Below are positions 1-8,600 of a stretch of DNA of 64,000 nt, in pieces. Origin of the DNA: Spartobacteria bacterium (GTDB lineage Bacteria > Verrucomicrobiota > Verrucomicrobiia > Chthoniobacterales > UBA10450). Location: positions 1 through 64,000 of the forward strand of contig PMTM01000013.1 in NCBI GenBank assembly GCA_003167365.1, written 5' to 3'. Position numbers and translations under genes: made by a program. Position 1 is the first letter of the stretch. Every line of letters starts with the position of its first letter. The notes under the pieces were generated by a model. It was not told where the DNA came from. It saw only the letters and a program-made list of their open reading frames with translations, and ran no database searches.

Positions 1-875
1 GCCTCGAGCATCGAGCAGTTGCTGTGACGGCTACCGCCGATGTTGTAAACTTCGCCGGCACGCGGCGCGCGAATGAATTCCGCGAACGCTTCGACGAGAT
101 CGAAGCTATGGATGTTGTCGCGCACCTGTTTGCCTTTGTATCCGAAAATGCGATAGGGCCGTCCCGTCACCGTGCAGATCATGAGGTAGGAAAGAAACCC
201 GTGCAGCTCGGTGCCGGCGTGCGCCGGACCGGTCAAACATCCGCCGCGAAACGAAACCGTTGGCATTCCAAAATAGCGGCCGTATTCCTGGACGAGAATG
301 TCGGCCGCAGTTTTCGACGCGCCGAAAAGCGAGTGCTTCGTGTAATCGATGCTCATGGTCTCGGAAATCCCGGGCTGGTATTGATGTCCCGGCTCGATTT
401 CCCATCGTTTCTCGAGTTCGCGCAGCGGGAGCCGGTTTGGAGTGTCGCCGTAAACTTTGTTGGTCGAAGTAAACACGAACGGACTCTCCGGTGAATATTG
501 GCGGGCTGCTTCGAGCAGGTTGAGCGTGCCGGTGGCGTTAACGCTGAAATCTGTTTGCGGATCGCGCGCGGCCCAATCGTGCGACGGCTGCGCGGCGGTG
601 TGGACGACTGCTTCAATCTGTCCGCGATACTTCTTGAACAACTCGCGAATTTCAATGGCATCGCGGATGTCGATGTTGTTGTGTTCGTAACCGCGAACAT
701 TCCTGACCAAATCATCGCGCGTTTTCTTGGTCGAAGCCTCCGCGCCAAAAAACTGTGCGCGCATATCGTTGTCGATGCCGACAACGCGCGCCCCATCTTT
801 CGCAAATCGCCTGACCGTTTCCGAACCAATCAAGCCTGCCGAGCCTGTGACAATGATTGTGCGTGGCGCGCTCAT
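1..875 (-). CDS. CDP-paratose 2-epimerase-like NAD-dependent sugar-nucleotide epimerase (3' end outside window)
   Basis: Extended short-chain dehydrogenase. Starting at the ATG at 875, the protein opens [19 protein letters not shown], a Rossmann TGxxGxxG NAD site, followed by the acidic loop [14 protein letters not shown]. Further on come [23 protein letters not shown] and [12 protein letters not shown], and near the edge [11 protein letters not shown] and VYNIGG. This combination is typical of the tyvelose (CDP-paratose 2-) epimerase group, which acts on nucleotide sugars for surface glycans. The position usually filled by the catalytic Tyr of YxxxK is Phe (FGASK). I recall the same in this subgroup, but it leaves the exact reaction uncertain. 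About 291 codons are visible and the C-terminus is missing. No other glycan genes are seen next to it. Confidence 0.75.
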   Translation of the reverse strand, partial: MSAPRTIIVTGSAGLIGSETVRRFAKDGARVVGIDNDMRAQFFGAEASTKKTRDDLVRNVRGYEHNNIDIRDAIEIRELFKKYRGQIEAVVHTAAQPSHDWAARDPQTDFSVNATGTLNLLEAARQYSPESPFVFTSTNKVYGDTPNRLPLRELEKRWEIEPGHQYQPGISETMSIDYTKHSLFGASKTAADILVQEYGRYFGMPTVSFRGGCLTGPAHAGTELHGFLSYLMICTVTGRPYRIFGYKGKQVRDNIHSFDLVEAFAEFIRAPRAGEVYNIGGSRHSNCSMLE

Positions 876-919
876 GCTGTGTCTGCTGTTATCATCAGCA
901 AGCGGCGTGCGCGCGATTT

Positions 920-1036
920 GTCATCGCAAGCGAAGCGAGGGACCTCACAATTGGACCTTGGATGATCCTGGGCCAAGGAAAGCCAACTGCATCTGTGCGG
1001 GGGCCCTCATCCGCCTCAGGCGGATTCGGAATGACA
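920..1036. repeat. REP-like inverted repeat, GTCATCC family
   Basis: The left arm reads TCATCGCAAGCGAAGCGAGG followed by GACC. The right arm, read on the other strand, is TGTCATTCCGAATCCGCCTG followed by a GAGGG element. The same arms recur at 4553-4661 and 23920-24039, with the two arm types (GAGCGAAGCGAGGGACC and CCGCCTGAGGCGGATGAGGG) mixed differently in each. It lies between the epimerase start and the pgl stop, is non-coding, and could form a long stem-loop. Confidence 0.7.
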
Positions 1037-1076
1037 CCCATTAGCGCACGCCTTCTCATGAATGCGTTGGACCCAA

Positions 1077-1772
1077 TCAGTTTTCGCCCAGAATCCACGT
1101 GAGCTTGCCTAAGTCCGGATTGACCCGAGACGCTGGATATTTTAAATCGCCCTTTAGCACCCGCTCGATCAAGTCCGCATGTTTCGCCGCGTTGACCAGA
1201 AAACACACATGCCGGGCATGATTGATGAGCGGGAGCGTGAATGTCAGCCGCCAAGTATTGAGTTTCGGGACAAAATTCGCGACCACGCGGCGGATTATTT
1301 CTTCGAGCGCGGCTGTTCCCGGGAACAAAGACGCGGTGTGACCGTCGTCGCCAAGACCAAGCAAAATGAGGTCGTGACGGTAAATCTGTTCGCCGCGCTG
1401 CGTTGCTAAGAGATCGACACCATCCTGATATTCTTGCGCCGCGATTTGCGGGTCGATTTCGCCGCGCATCTGCATGACCGATTTCTCCGGCACGTTGGCC
1501 GGCATAAAGAGCGCTTGGCACGCCATGTGGTAGTTGCTTTGCTCGTCGTCCGGTGGGACGCAGCGCTCGTCACCAAATGTGATCAAGGTTTTTTCCCACG
1601 GCAGGTCGCGACCGATCCGCGCCAGCTCCGTGTAAACAGGGCGAGGTGTGTTCCCGCCGGAAAGCGCGATCCGAAACTCATTGCGTTCCGCCAGCGCCTT
1701 CCGGGCGAGATCGACAATAAAATTTGCGGCATCGGCCACGAAAGTTTTTGTCCGAAGAATCTCGCGGCTCAT
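1077..1772 (-). CDS. pgl: 6-phosphogluconolactonase
   Basis: 231 aa, the usual length for the DevB/Pgl family. It hydrolyses 6-phosphogluconolactone in the oxidative pentose phosphate pathway in the cytoplasm. Visible family motifs are the sugar-phosphate loop RIALSGGNTPRPVY near residue 40, FGDERCVPPDDEQSNY near 90, and HDLILLGLGDDGHTASLFPG near 140. The start ATG at 1772 lies 4 bases after the msrA stop, so the two are probably co-transcribed. The enzyme supplying its substrate, glucose-6-phosphate dehydrogenase, is at the far end of this window (62848 onward), so the two are not one operon. Confidence 0.93.
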   Translation of the reverse strand: MSREILRTKTFVADAANFIVDLARKALAERNEFRIALSGGNTPRPVYTELARIGRDLPWEKTLITFGDERCVPPDDEQSNYHMACQALFMPANVPEKSVMQMRGEIDPQIAAQEYQDGVDLLATQRGEQIYRHDLILLGLGDDGHTASLFPGTAALEEIIRRVVANFVPKLNTWRLTFTLPLINHARHVCFLVNAAKHADLIERVLKGDLKYPASRVNPDLGKLTWILGEN

Positions 1773-1776
1773 GCGC

Positions 1777-2256
1777 TCAGATCGCGCAGTGCGCCTGGCC
1801 GCGCTTCGCGAGATAGCGCTGGTGATATTCTTCGGCGCGCCAGAATTTCGGGGCCGCCTCGATTTGCGTCACCACCGGCCGGAGAAATCGTCCGCTTTTG
1901 TCGATCTTATCTTTGGAACTTTCCGCCGCAGCTTTCTGTTCTGGTGAATGATAGAAAATAGCGGAGCGATATTGCGCGCCGACGTCGGGCCCTTGTCGAT
2001 TCAAGGTTGTCGGATTGTGGTTCGACCAGAAAACGTCGAGAAGCTGCTCGTAACCGATTTGAATCGGATCGAACTCTGCTTCAACAACCTCCGCGTGGCC
2101 GGTTTTATCCGTGCACACATCTTCGTAAGTGGGATTTTCTTTCGAACCACCGGCATAGCCAACAGCAGTCGCCGTGACACCCTTCAAGTTCCGGAAAGTC
2201 TCTTCCACCCCCCAAAAACAGCCCGCGCCAAACGTCGCTTTCTCTGTGGTCATCAC
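1777..2256 (-). CDS. msrA: Peptide methionine-S-sulfoxide reductase
   Basis: 159 aa. It reduces methionine-S-sulfoxide in proteins, with thioredoxin as the usual reductant. The catalytic motif [10 protein letters not shown] lies at residues 12-21, followed by GYAGG and [15 protein letters not shown], which are characteristic of MsrA. A C-terminal Cys (AHCAI) is a plausible resolving cysteine. No MsrB domain is fused. Two consecutive ATG codons (2256 and 2253) are possible starts. It is the first gene of a short unit with pgl, 4 bases apart. Confidence 0.95.
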   Translation of the reverse strand: MMTTEKATFGAGCFWGVEETFRNLKGVTATAVGYAGGSKENPTYEDVCTDKTGHAEVVEAEFDPIQIGYEQLLDVFWSNHNPTTLNRQGPDVGAQYRSAIFYHSPEQKAAAESSKDKIDKSGRFLRPVVTQIEAAPKFWRAEEYHQRYLAKRGQAHCAI

Positions 2257-2408
2257 GAATGATTAAGCGGGAAGTTTGCTCGACGCAACCGCTCTAGAGG
2301 CAAGCGTGTCGCCTGCTCTCGTAGCAAGCGGCGGACAGCCCGCCACTAACGCCACCAGTCACCGATAATCACCGCTTGGAGCTTGCTTCGCCGGACAGCT
2401 TCGGCAAC

Positions 2409-3707
2409 ATGCTTGCTCGTCGAATGCACTCCACCACCTTTGAGCAAACTCGCTCTCCGCTCTCCATACGGCTGCTTAACAAATGTGGCGTCTGGCTGGA
2501 GAAAGTGGACATCCCCCGAACGCCATTTCTTCCGGCCGACTTGATCGAGATCGCCAAACGGCGTTGCCGACTCCAAGATTTTGGCAGCGGTGATTTTTTT
2601 GAGGCGCTCTCTCGTTTGCTCGAATCCTGCCACCGCGACGCGCGACTGAACCTGATCGGCAAGATCGCCCTTCGTTCCGATCTGGTTCGCACACTGTGCA
2701 ATCGCCTGTTGATGGAACGAGATCGACAACTTTATCCGGAGATCGCGCGCCAGGAAATTCGCGAACCGCTTTTTATCGTCGGCCTGCCGCGCAGCGGAAC
2801 CACCCTCTTGCATACTTTGATTGCGGCCGATCCCGAGCATCGCGCGCCGCTCACTTGGGAGGTCATGTCGCCGTCGCCGCCGACGAGCGAGAATGAGCGG
2901 CAACGAATTCGGCACGCGGAGCGGAGTCTGGCCTCGTTGCAATGGCTGGCGCCCACGTTTCGTCGGGTTCATGCCGTAGGCGCGGAGCTGCCTCAGGAAT
3001 GCGTGGGATTGATGAGCCCTACGTTCATGAGCGACCAGTTCGACACGATGTACAACGTGCCGTCGTATCGCGCTTGGTTCTTGAAACAGGATTTGTTGCC
3101 CGCGTACGAGTATCACCGGCGTTTCTTGCAGCATCTGCAGCAGCGGCAAAGCGCGCGCCGTTGGGTCTTGAAGGCGCCGGTGCACATGTTTGCCCTGCCG
3201 AGTTTGTTATCGATCTATCCCGACGCACGTTTCATCCAGGCGCATCGCGAACCGCTACAAGCAATTACTTCGGTCTCGAGTCTCATAGCGATTTTGCGAA
3301 GCGTTTTCAGCGATGCCGTGGATCCGCGTCAGATCGCGCGGGATGCGTTGCAGTACTGGTCGGAAACGCTCGCGCTTTTCATGCAGGAGCGCGATCGCCT
3401 GCCGCCGGAACGGATTTTCGACCTGGACTATCGCGAGATCCGGCGCGACCCGATCGCCGCGATTCGCAGTGTGTATGAGTATTTTGGCTGGTGCCTCTCG
3501 CGCGAAGCGGAACAGCGGATGCGCACTACGCTGGCAAATCAACCGCAGGAACAAAATGGCTTCCATCACTACGAGCCGTCGCAATTCGGTCTGGAAGTGG
3601 CCGAAGTTGACGCTCGGTTTTTCGCTTACTGCGAGCGATTCGGTTTATCCGCGCAACATGTCAGTCGAGCAGGCGCAGTGCGATTGGAGAATTCAGTTCA
3701 TCGTTGA
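2409..3707 (+). CDS. Sulfotransferase family protein (PAPS-dependent, Sulfotransfer_3-like)
   Basis: About 432 aa from the ATG at 2409; an in-frame TTG at 2376 would add 11 residues and no clear ribosome site separates them. The 5'-phosphosulfate-binding loop is plain: PLFIVGLPRSGTTLLH (about residue 120). The 3'-phosphate-binding region follows as RWVLKAPVHMFALP then YPDARFIQAHREP. These are the two PAPS-binding elements of the family. The acceptor (glycan, lipid, peptide or small molecule) cannot be read from sequence. The gene stands alone between minus-strand genes and could be transcribed separately. No PAPS synthesis genes are nearby. Confidence 0.8.
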   Translation: MLARRMHSTTFEQTRSPLSIRLLNKCGVWLEKVDIPRTPFLPADLIEIAKRRCRLQDFGSGDFFEALSRLLESCHRDARLNLIGKIALRSDLVRTLCNRLLMERDRQLYPEIARQEIREPLFIVGLPRSGTTLLHTLIAADPEHRAPLTWEVMSPSPPTSENERQRIRHAERSLASLQWLAPTFRRVHAVGAELPQECVGLMSPTFMSDQFDTMYNVPSYRAWFLKQDLLPAYEYHRRFLQHLQQRQSARRWVLKAPVHMFALPSLLSIYPDARFIQAHREPLQAITSVSSLIAILRSVFSDAVDPRQIARDALQYWSETLALFMQERDRLPPERIFDLDYREIRRDPIAAIRSVYEYFGWCLSREAEQRMRTTLANQPQEQNGFHHYEPSQFGLEVAEVDARFFAYCERFGLSAQHVSRAGAVRLENSVHR

Positions 3708-3840
3708 TACTACCGCAATGCAAAAAGCCATCGCCACCTTGCTGATTGTGATCGGAAGATGAACAGGTATTTCGATTCCTTCAAAGTTGTGAAGGGGCCT
3801 TGAGATTAACCGGCAGGAGACGCGAGGGCGCTGCGGTTCT

Positions 3841-4473
3841 CTAGCGTTGGACGACTTCTTGCCGATCTTGGGTGTCGCTTTCGGTCAAGATCGACATCTC
3901 CTTCACCCACATCAGTTCGCACGCGCCGTTTCCGGAATCAGTGCGGCTGAGCGAACTTCTCCAAGATCCAATCCCCGGGCCGGTTGCTTCAACCAAATCG
4001 CCGCTCAGATGTATCAGCGAACCGGCGCGCAACGATTTGCATCGCGACGCGATTGCTGATGTCGCTGGAATGATGTGGACATTCGTACTGTGCGAAATGA
4101 TTTGATCCTTTGGAATGGGCGGCTGCCGATATTCGTACCAATAGAACCGCCCGCTTTGCGAGATGGTGAGCTGATCGAGCACGCGCTGGTCAGACATCGG
4201 ACCCCAACCGAGTGCGAGATCGACCGGAACGAGCGCCGCCTGGTTGTCGTAACGATATACTTTCCGGTGCAGCACGCGCGCGTCGATTGAGAAGACGGCG
4301 AGCGGCTTTAAGTGAAAGGTTCCCTGCTCAAATGGGGGCGTGTCCGAAGGCAGATTGATTTGCTCGGGGTCTGAAGAAATCAGAACGCCTGCGGGGTAAG
4401 TAATCGGACGATGCGCATACCAATAACCGGCGCACACGAGAACGCTTGCCAGGAGTATGCAAAGGGTTTTCAC
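3841..4473 (-). CDS. Conserved membrane-anchored protein of unknown function
   Basis: 210 aa from a GTG at 4473, which puts a Lys in front of one hydrophobic segment (LCILLASVLVCAGYWYA), an uncleaved anchor or signal peptide. The long soluble part contains ALVPVDLALGWGPMSD, ISQSGRFYWYEYRQ, IISHSTNVHIIPA, LIHLSGDLVEATGPG and, at the end, a segment with NGACELMWVKEM. I recall uncharacterised proteins with this pattern from many Gram-negative bacteria. The tail could be an OB-like fold, but this is a guess. A longer frame from a TTG at 4548 would start inside the neighbouring spacer and is less likely. Confidence 0.6.
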   Translation of the reverse strand: MKTLCILLASVLVCAGYWYAHRPITYPAGVLISSDPEQINLPSDTPPFEQGTFHLKPLAVFSIDARVLHRKVYRYDNQAALVPVDLALGWGPMSDQRVLDQLTISQSGRFYWYEYRQPPIPKDQIISHSTNVHIIPATSAIASRCKSLRAGSLIHLSGDLVEATGPGIGSWRSSLSRTDSGNGACELMWVKEMSILTESDTQDRQEVVQR

Positions 4474-4552
4474 GAATGCGGCTGTCGATCTTGCGATCGT
4501 TTGCGAGTGAAGAGCAGGTTTGATGCGCGTTTGCTGAGCGCTAAACAAAACG

Positions 4553-4661
4553 TGTCATCCCGAGCGAAGCGAGGGACCACACATTCGGAGCTTTGACTAC
4601 CATTAGATTACGAAGACTGACGGGAGTCTGTGCGAGGTCCTTCGCTTCGCTCGGGATGACA
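4553..4661. repeat. REP-like inverted repeat, GTCATCC family (near-perfect arms)
   Basis: The left arm starts at 4553 as TGTCATCCCGAGCGAAGCGA and continues GGGACC. The right arm ends at 4661 and is its reverse complement apart from one or two bases (GAGGTCCTTCGCTTCGCTCG then GGATGACA). About 50 bases lie between the arms. This is the cleanest copy of the family also seen at 920-1036 and 23920-24039. It sits between two minus-strand genes. Confidence 0.8.
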
Positions 4662-4703
4662 ACGCTATGGAAGGTAACAAAGTCGAGCCAAGCGCCGCTA
4701 CAC

Positions 4704-4730
4704 TTACATCACCATACCGGCATCAACGCA
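4704..4730 (-). repeat. Vestigial copy of the fabG 3' end
   Basis: On the minus strand this reads TGC GTT GAT GCC GGT ATG, then GTG ATG TAA (CVDAGMVM plus stop). It differs at three bases from the true fabG ending at 4751-4777 (CVDGGMVM plus stop) and lies exactly 47 bases downstream of it. It looks like the remains of a duplication or deletion. Confidence 0.6.
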
Positions 4731-4750
4731 GCCGCCTTCGCCAAGGAATA

Positions 4751-5494
4751 TTACATTACCATGCCGCCATCAACGCACAGCACCTGGCCGGTGATGTAGC
4801 TGGCTTCGGCGGAGGCGAGGAACGCAACCGCGCTCGCGATGTCTTCCGGCTGCCCGGTTTTGCCGAGCGGGATTTGTGCTTGAATCGTTTTCTTGATCTC
4901 GTCCGACAAGCCGGCTGTCATGTCCGTCGTGATGAACCCCGGCGCGACCGCGTTTACCGTGATGCCGCGGCTGGCTAATTCGCGGGCGAGCGATTTGGTG
5001 AGCCCGATCAGCCCGGCCTTGCTCGCCGCGTAATTGGCTTGTCCGGCGTTGCCAATCAAACCGATTACCGACGTAATATTAATGATGCGGCCGCTGCGTT
5101 GCTTGATCATCGCGCGGATGATCGACTGCGTGAAGTTGAACGCGCCGCGCAGGTTGGTGTTGATAACTGTGTCCCAATCTTCGATCGACATGCGCATGGC
5201 CAGACCGTCGCGCGTCACGCCCGCGTTGTTTATCAGGATGTCAACCTTGCCGAAGTCTTCCAGAATCTGTGCACCGATTTTTTGCACCGCGGCGTGATCC
5301 GAAACGTCAACCGCGTAGGCTATCGCAGCATTCCCGCGTGCTGCATTGATTTCGTCGGCAGTCTTTTTTGCATTCGCTTCCGTTCTACTAACCGAGGCAA
5401 CACGGGCCCCTTCACTGGCTAGCCGGACAGCAATGGCATGCCCAATCCCTCGCCCCGCGCCGGTAACAACGGCGATCTGATTTTCAAATCTCAC
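4751..5494 (-). CDS. fabG: 3-oxoacyl-[acyl-carrier-protein] reductase
   Basis: 247 aa from the GTG at 5494 (protein begins VRFENQIAVVTGAGRGIG). It reduces 3-oxoacyl-ACP with NADPH in fatty acid elongation. Visible are TGAGRGIG (cofactor loop), DVSD, INNAGVTRDGL, the catalytic ITSV Ser and YAASKAG Tyr-Lys, then APGFITTDMT and the C-terminal CVDGGMVM, all typical of FabG rather than of a general SDR. An upstream in-frame ATG at 5557 would add 21 residues that overlap a repeated sequence shared with the kinase gene, so the GTG start is preferred. A degenerate copy of its last nine codons lies 47 bases downstream. Confidence 0.88.
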   Translation of the reverse strand: MRFENQIAVVTGAGRGIGHAIAVRLASEGARVASVSRTEANAKKTADEINAARGNAAIAYAVDVSDHAAVQKIGAQILEDFGKVDILINNAGVTRDGLAMRMSIEDWDTVINTNLRGAFNFTQSIIRAMIKQRSGRIINITSVIGLIGNAGQANYAASKAGLIGLTKSLARELASRGITVNAVAPGFITTDMTAGLSDEIKKTIQAQIPLGKTGQPEDIASAVAFLASAEASYITGQVLCVDGGMVM

Positions 5495-5514
5495 CGCGTT
5501 GATCGTCGAGTTTT

Positions 5515-5541
5515 GATGCTCAGCTGTCAATGCGCGGCGCG
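5515..5541. repeat. 27-bp direct repeat, copy 1 (upstream of fabG)
   Basis: GATGCTCAGCTGTCAATGCG followed by CGGCGCG. The second copy is at 5719-5745 in the last codons of the kinase gene, with one mismatch. The copies are about 204 bases apart in the same orientation. This copy is inside the doubtful N-terminal extension of fabG, which argues against that extension. Confidence 0.7.
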
Positions 5542-5650
5542 AAAGCAAACTCAACATCCCGCGTTGCCGGTCATGATAAATCGGCCGAAACTCATAATAC
5601 GTCCGTTAATGCTGAGGACGAGCGCCTCGGCCGCGAGCGTGACTGGAAGG

Positions 5651-8600
5651 CTATGAGGTGGTCACCCCTTCTGCGATTTTGGTGAAGCCAAATGTTTTCT
5701 GCACGGTGTCCGGGTTTCGATGCTCAGCTGTCAATGTGCGGCGCGCGCTGCTAAGAGTATCGCCGACTGTTTTTAGCAACGTATGTGCATCGTAAGGCTT
5801 ACCAAGAAAATTGGAGACGCCCAAAGCTTGTAACTCTGAAACGCGGTTTGCTTCGCCCTGACCGGTGGAAGCAATGAAGACCATTTCGGGTTTCATTTTC
5901 TTGATCGCTCGGATCAACGCGACGCCGTCCACGTAAGGCATCATGATATCAGTCAGAATCGCGTCGATCGAGCCCATCTGCTGCGCGAAGGCGGCCAGCG
6001 CCTCACTGCCGTCATTCGCTTCGAGAACACGGTAGTTGTGCTTCTCCAGGATCATCTTGGTGATGCGGAGAATGCCGGCCTCATCGTCGACCACGAGAAT
6101 TAATTCGCCCTTTCCATTCAATGATTCGAGAGAAGCTGCAGATTTTAAAGAGGATGCTTCACTCACTTGCGCCGGCAGAAAGATCTTAAACGTCGTGCCA
6201 GTTCCGATTTCACTGTAAACGGAAATGAAACCGGCATGGCTCTTGATGATTCCGAGCGTGGTAGAAAGTCCGAGACCGGTGCCTTTGCCAACTTCTTTCG
6301 TGGTAAAGAAAGGATCGAAAATCTTGTCGATGGTCGCGCGTGACATGCCGGCGCCGGTGTCGGTCACGCGGAACATTACGTGCGGACCTGGTTTCGCACC
6401 GGGCGTCATGGAGGCGTAGTGTTCGTCGACGTCGAAATTTTCCGCGCCGATTGTAAGAGAGCCACCATTCGGCATCGCGTCGCGCGCGTTGACCGAGAGA
6501 TTGAGCAAGACTTGATGTAACTGAGTCGGGTCACACTTGATCGACCAAAGGTCATCCGTGTAACGGCCCAGGATTTCGATTCTCTTCGGAAAAGTGTTTT
6601 GCGCGATGTCGATCATTTCCTGAATCAAGTGGCTGGGCTTGATCGGGACACTTTCGCCTTCGATCCCACGCGCGAACGTAAGCACTTGCTTCACGACATT
6701 GGCGCCGCGTTTGGCGCTTTCTTCTATAAGCGCAATGCTCGATGCCGCATCTTCTTCGGTAGGATTTTCCCGCAGAATTTCCGCGCAGATTAGAATTGGC
6801 GTGAGAATGTTGTTTAGATCGTGCGCGACTCCGCTGGCCAGCGTCCCGATACTTTCGAGGCGTTGGGCCCGCAGCAGATGTGTTTCCAGGTTCTTCTGCT
6901 TGGTCACGTCGGTGCAAATAATCAGGACCGAACGCGGAGTGCCGTCTGGATTACGCACGAGAGTCGCCCGTCCCTCGGTAATCAATTCCTTGCCCTCTTT
7001 GGTGATTTGTTTGACTTCACCGCGAAATTCATTCGCGGATAACAGAGCCGACATGATTTTCTCGATTTCTTTCGGATCGGTGAAATTTGCATCGCCTGCC
7101 TCCCCCATGGCCTCGGCTGCCGTCCAACCGTATAAACGTTCCGCACCGTTGTTCCAAAAGACGATACGACGATCTTCGAAATTGCGGATGATGATCGCGT
7201 CGTGGGCGCGATTAATGATGTCTGCTTGCTCCCGCAGAGTTTCCTCTGCCCTCTTGCGCTCGGTGATGTCGTTGATCAGCGCCACTTTCGCGCGTCGTCC
7301 GAGCCAAGTCAGCTCGTGCGACGTTATTTCCACGTCAATCAGCTTCCTATCTTTCGTGCAATGTCGCCATTGCTTCGAATGGTTCAGGTCGTCATTTTTT
7401 TGAGACAGATCATCCATCAGGGCGGGAATATCTTCAGACGGCCGGATGTCTTTAATGGTCATGGCCCGAAATTCGCCTTGCGAATATCCGTAATGTTTGA
7501 CCGCAGCAGCGTTCACCGCCAGAAACGAAAGTGTCTCCAGGTCATAGACCCACATCGGGCTGGGATTGCTTTCAAATAGTGCTCGATACCGCTCTTCACT
7601 TGCCTGCACCAGTTCTTCCGCCTGTTTTCGCTCGGTGATGTCACTTATCGTTACAATGGCCAGGAGTGGTTGGTTGTTCGCGTCGTGAACCAGGGTTCCG
7701 CCGTAGTTGAAGATACGCTGCCAGCCGGCCTTGATATTTCTTACGCGCAATTCGAGATCGTGCAGGCTTTCGCCGCGAAGAATGCGAGACAGCGGCCACT
7801 CTTCCACAGGGATGGGCGTCCCATCGATAGCCGACAGTTCGAATGTATCGACCAGCTCGGTCAACTTTCGCGCGCTTTCATCGACATTCGCAATCCCGTG
7901 GATCTCTAGCGCGGCGCGATTCCAGTGCAATAGTTTGCCATTAAGATCGCAGACGATCACGCCCTCGTTAAGATTCTCGACGACCGTTTGCAGATGAGCT
8001 TCACTTGCGCGCAAGGCATCCTCCGCCTGTTTGCGCTCGGTGATGTCGGTGCGGATGGACACGTATTGACGTGGTTTGCCTTGCTCGTTGAGAAATGGAA
8101 CGATGGTGGCGTCTACCCAGTAAAACGTGCCGTCCTTGGCTTTGTTTTTAATTTCACCCTTCCAAACTTTCCCGTGCGTGATGGTGGTCCAAAGGTCGCG
8201 GATGAACTCCTTGGGATGAAAGCTTGAATTGATGATGCGGTGATCCTGACCCAGCAACTCTTCGCGTGAATACTTGGAAATGGCGCAGAATTTGTCGTTG
8301 AGGGAGGTGATTTTTCCCTGCGGATCGGTGATGGCTACGATGGCGTGTTCGTCCAGCGCGGCCTTCAAGTCGCCAATTTCTTTGAATGAGGCTTTTAGTT
8401 GATCTTCGACTCTCTTGCGCTCGGTGATGTCCAAATACGTTCCGATTACGCCCCTAATCTCTCCCCTGGAATCGCGCAGAGGGACCTTGCTCGTAAGAAG
8501 CGTGATGGCGTTCCCTTCGGGGGTCGTCTGGGGTTCTTCGATGAGAAGCTTGGAGCAACCGCTCCCGATGACCTGACGATCATCTTCGCGATACAGTTCC

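Noticed and set aside
24-965. Plus-strand frames at the left edge
   Set aside because: They are antisense to the epimerase, whose NAD loop and motifs are plain on the minus strand.
2346-3185. Minus-strand frame of 279 codons opposite the sulfotransferase gene
   Set aside because: The plus strand has clear PAPS-binding motifs here; the minus frame is Arg/Gln-rich noise.
3718-3762. 14-codon frame with a signal-like start (MQKAIATLLIVIGR)
   Set aside because: Too short, stops at once, and nothing similar follows in other frames; might be the start of a dead gene but cannot be supported.
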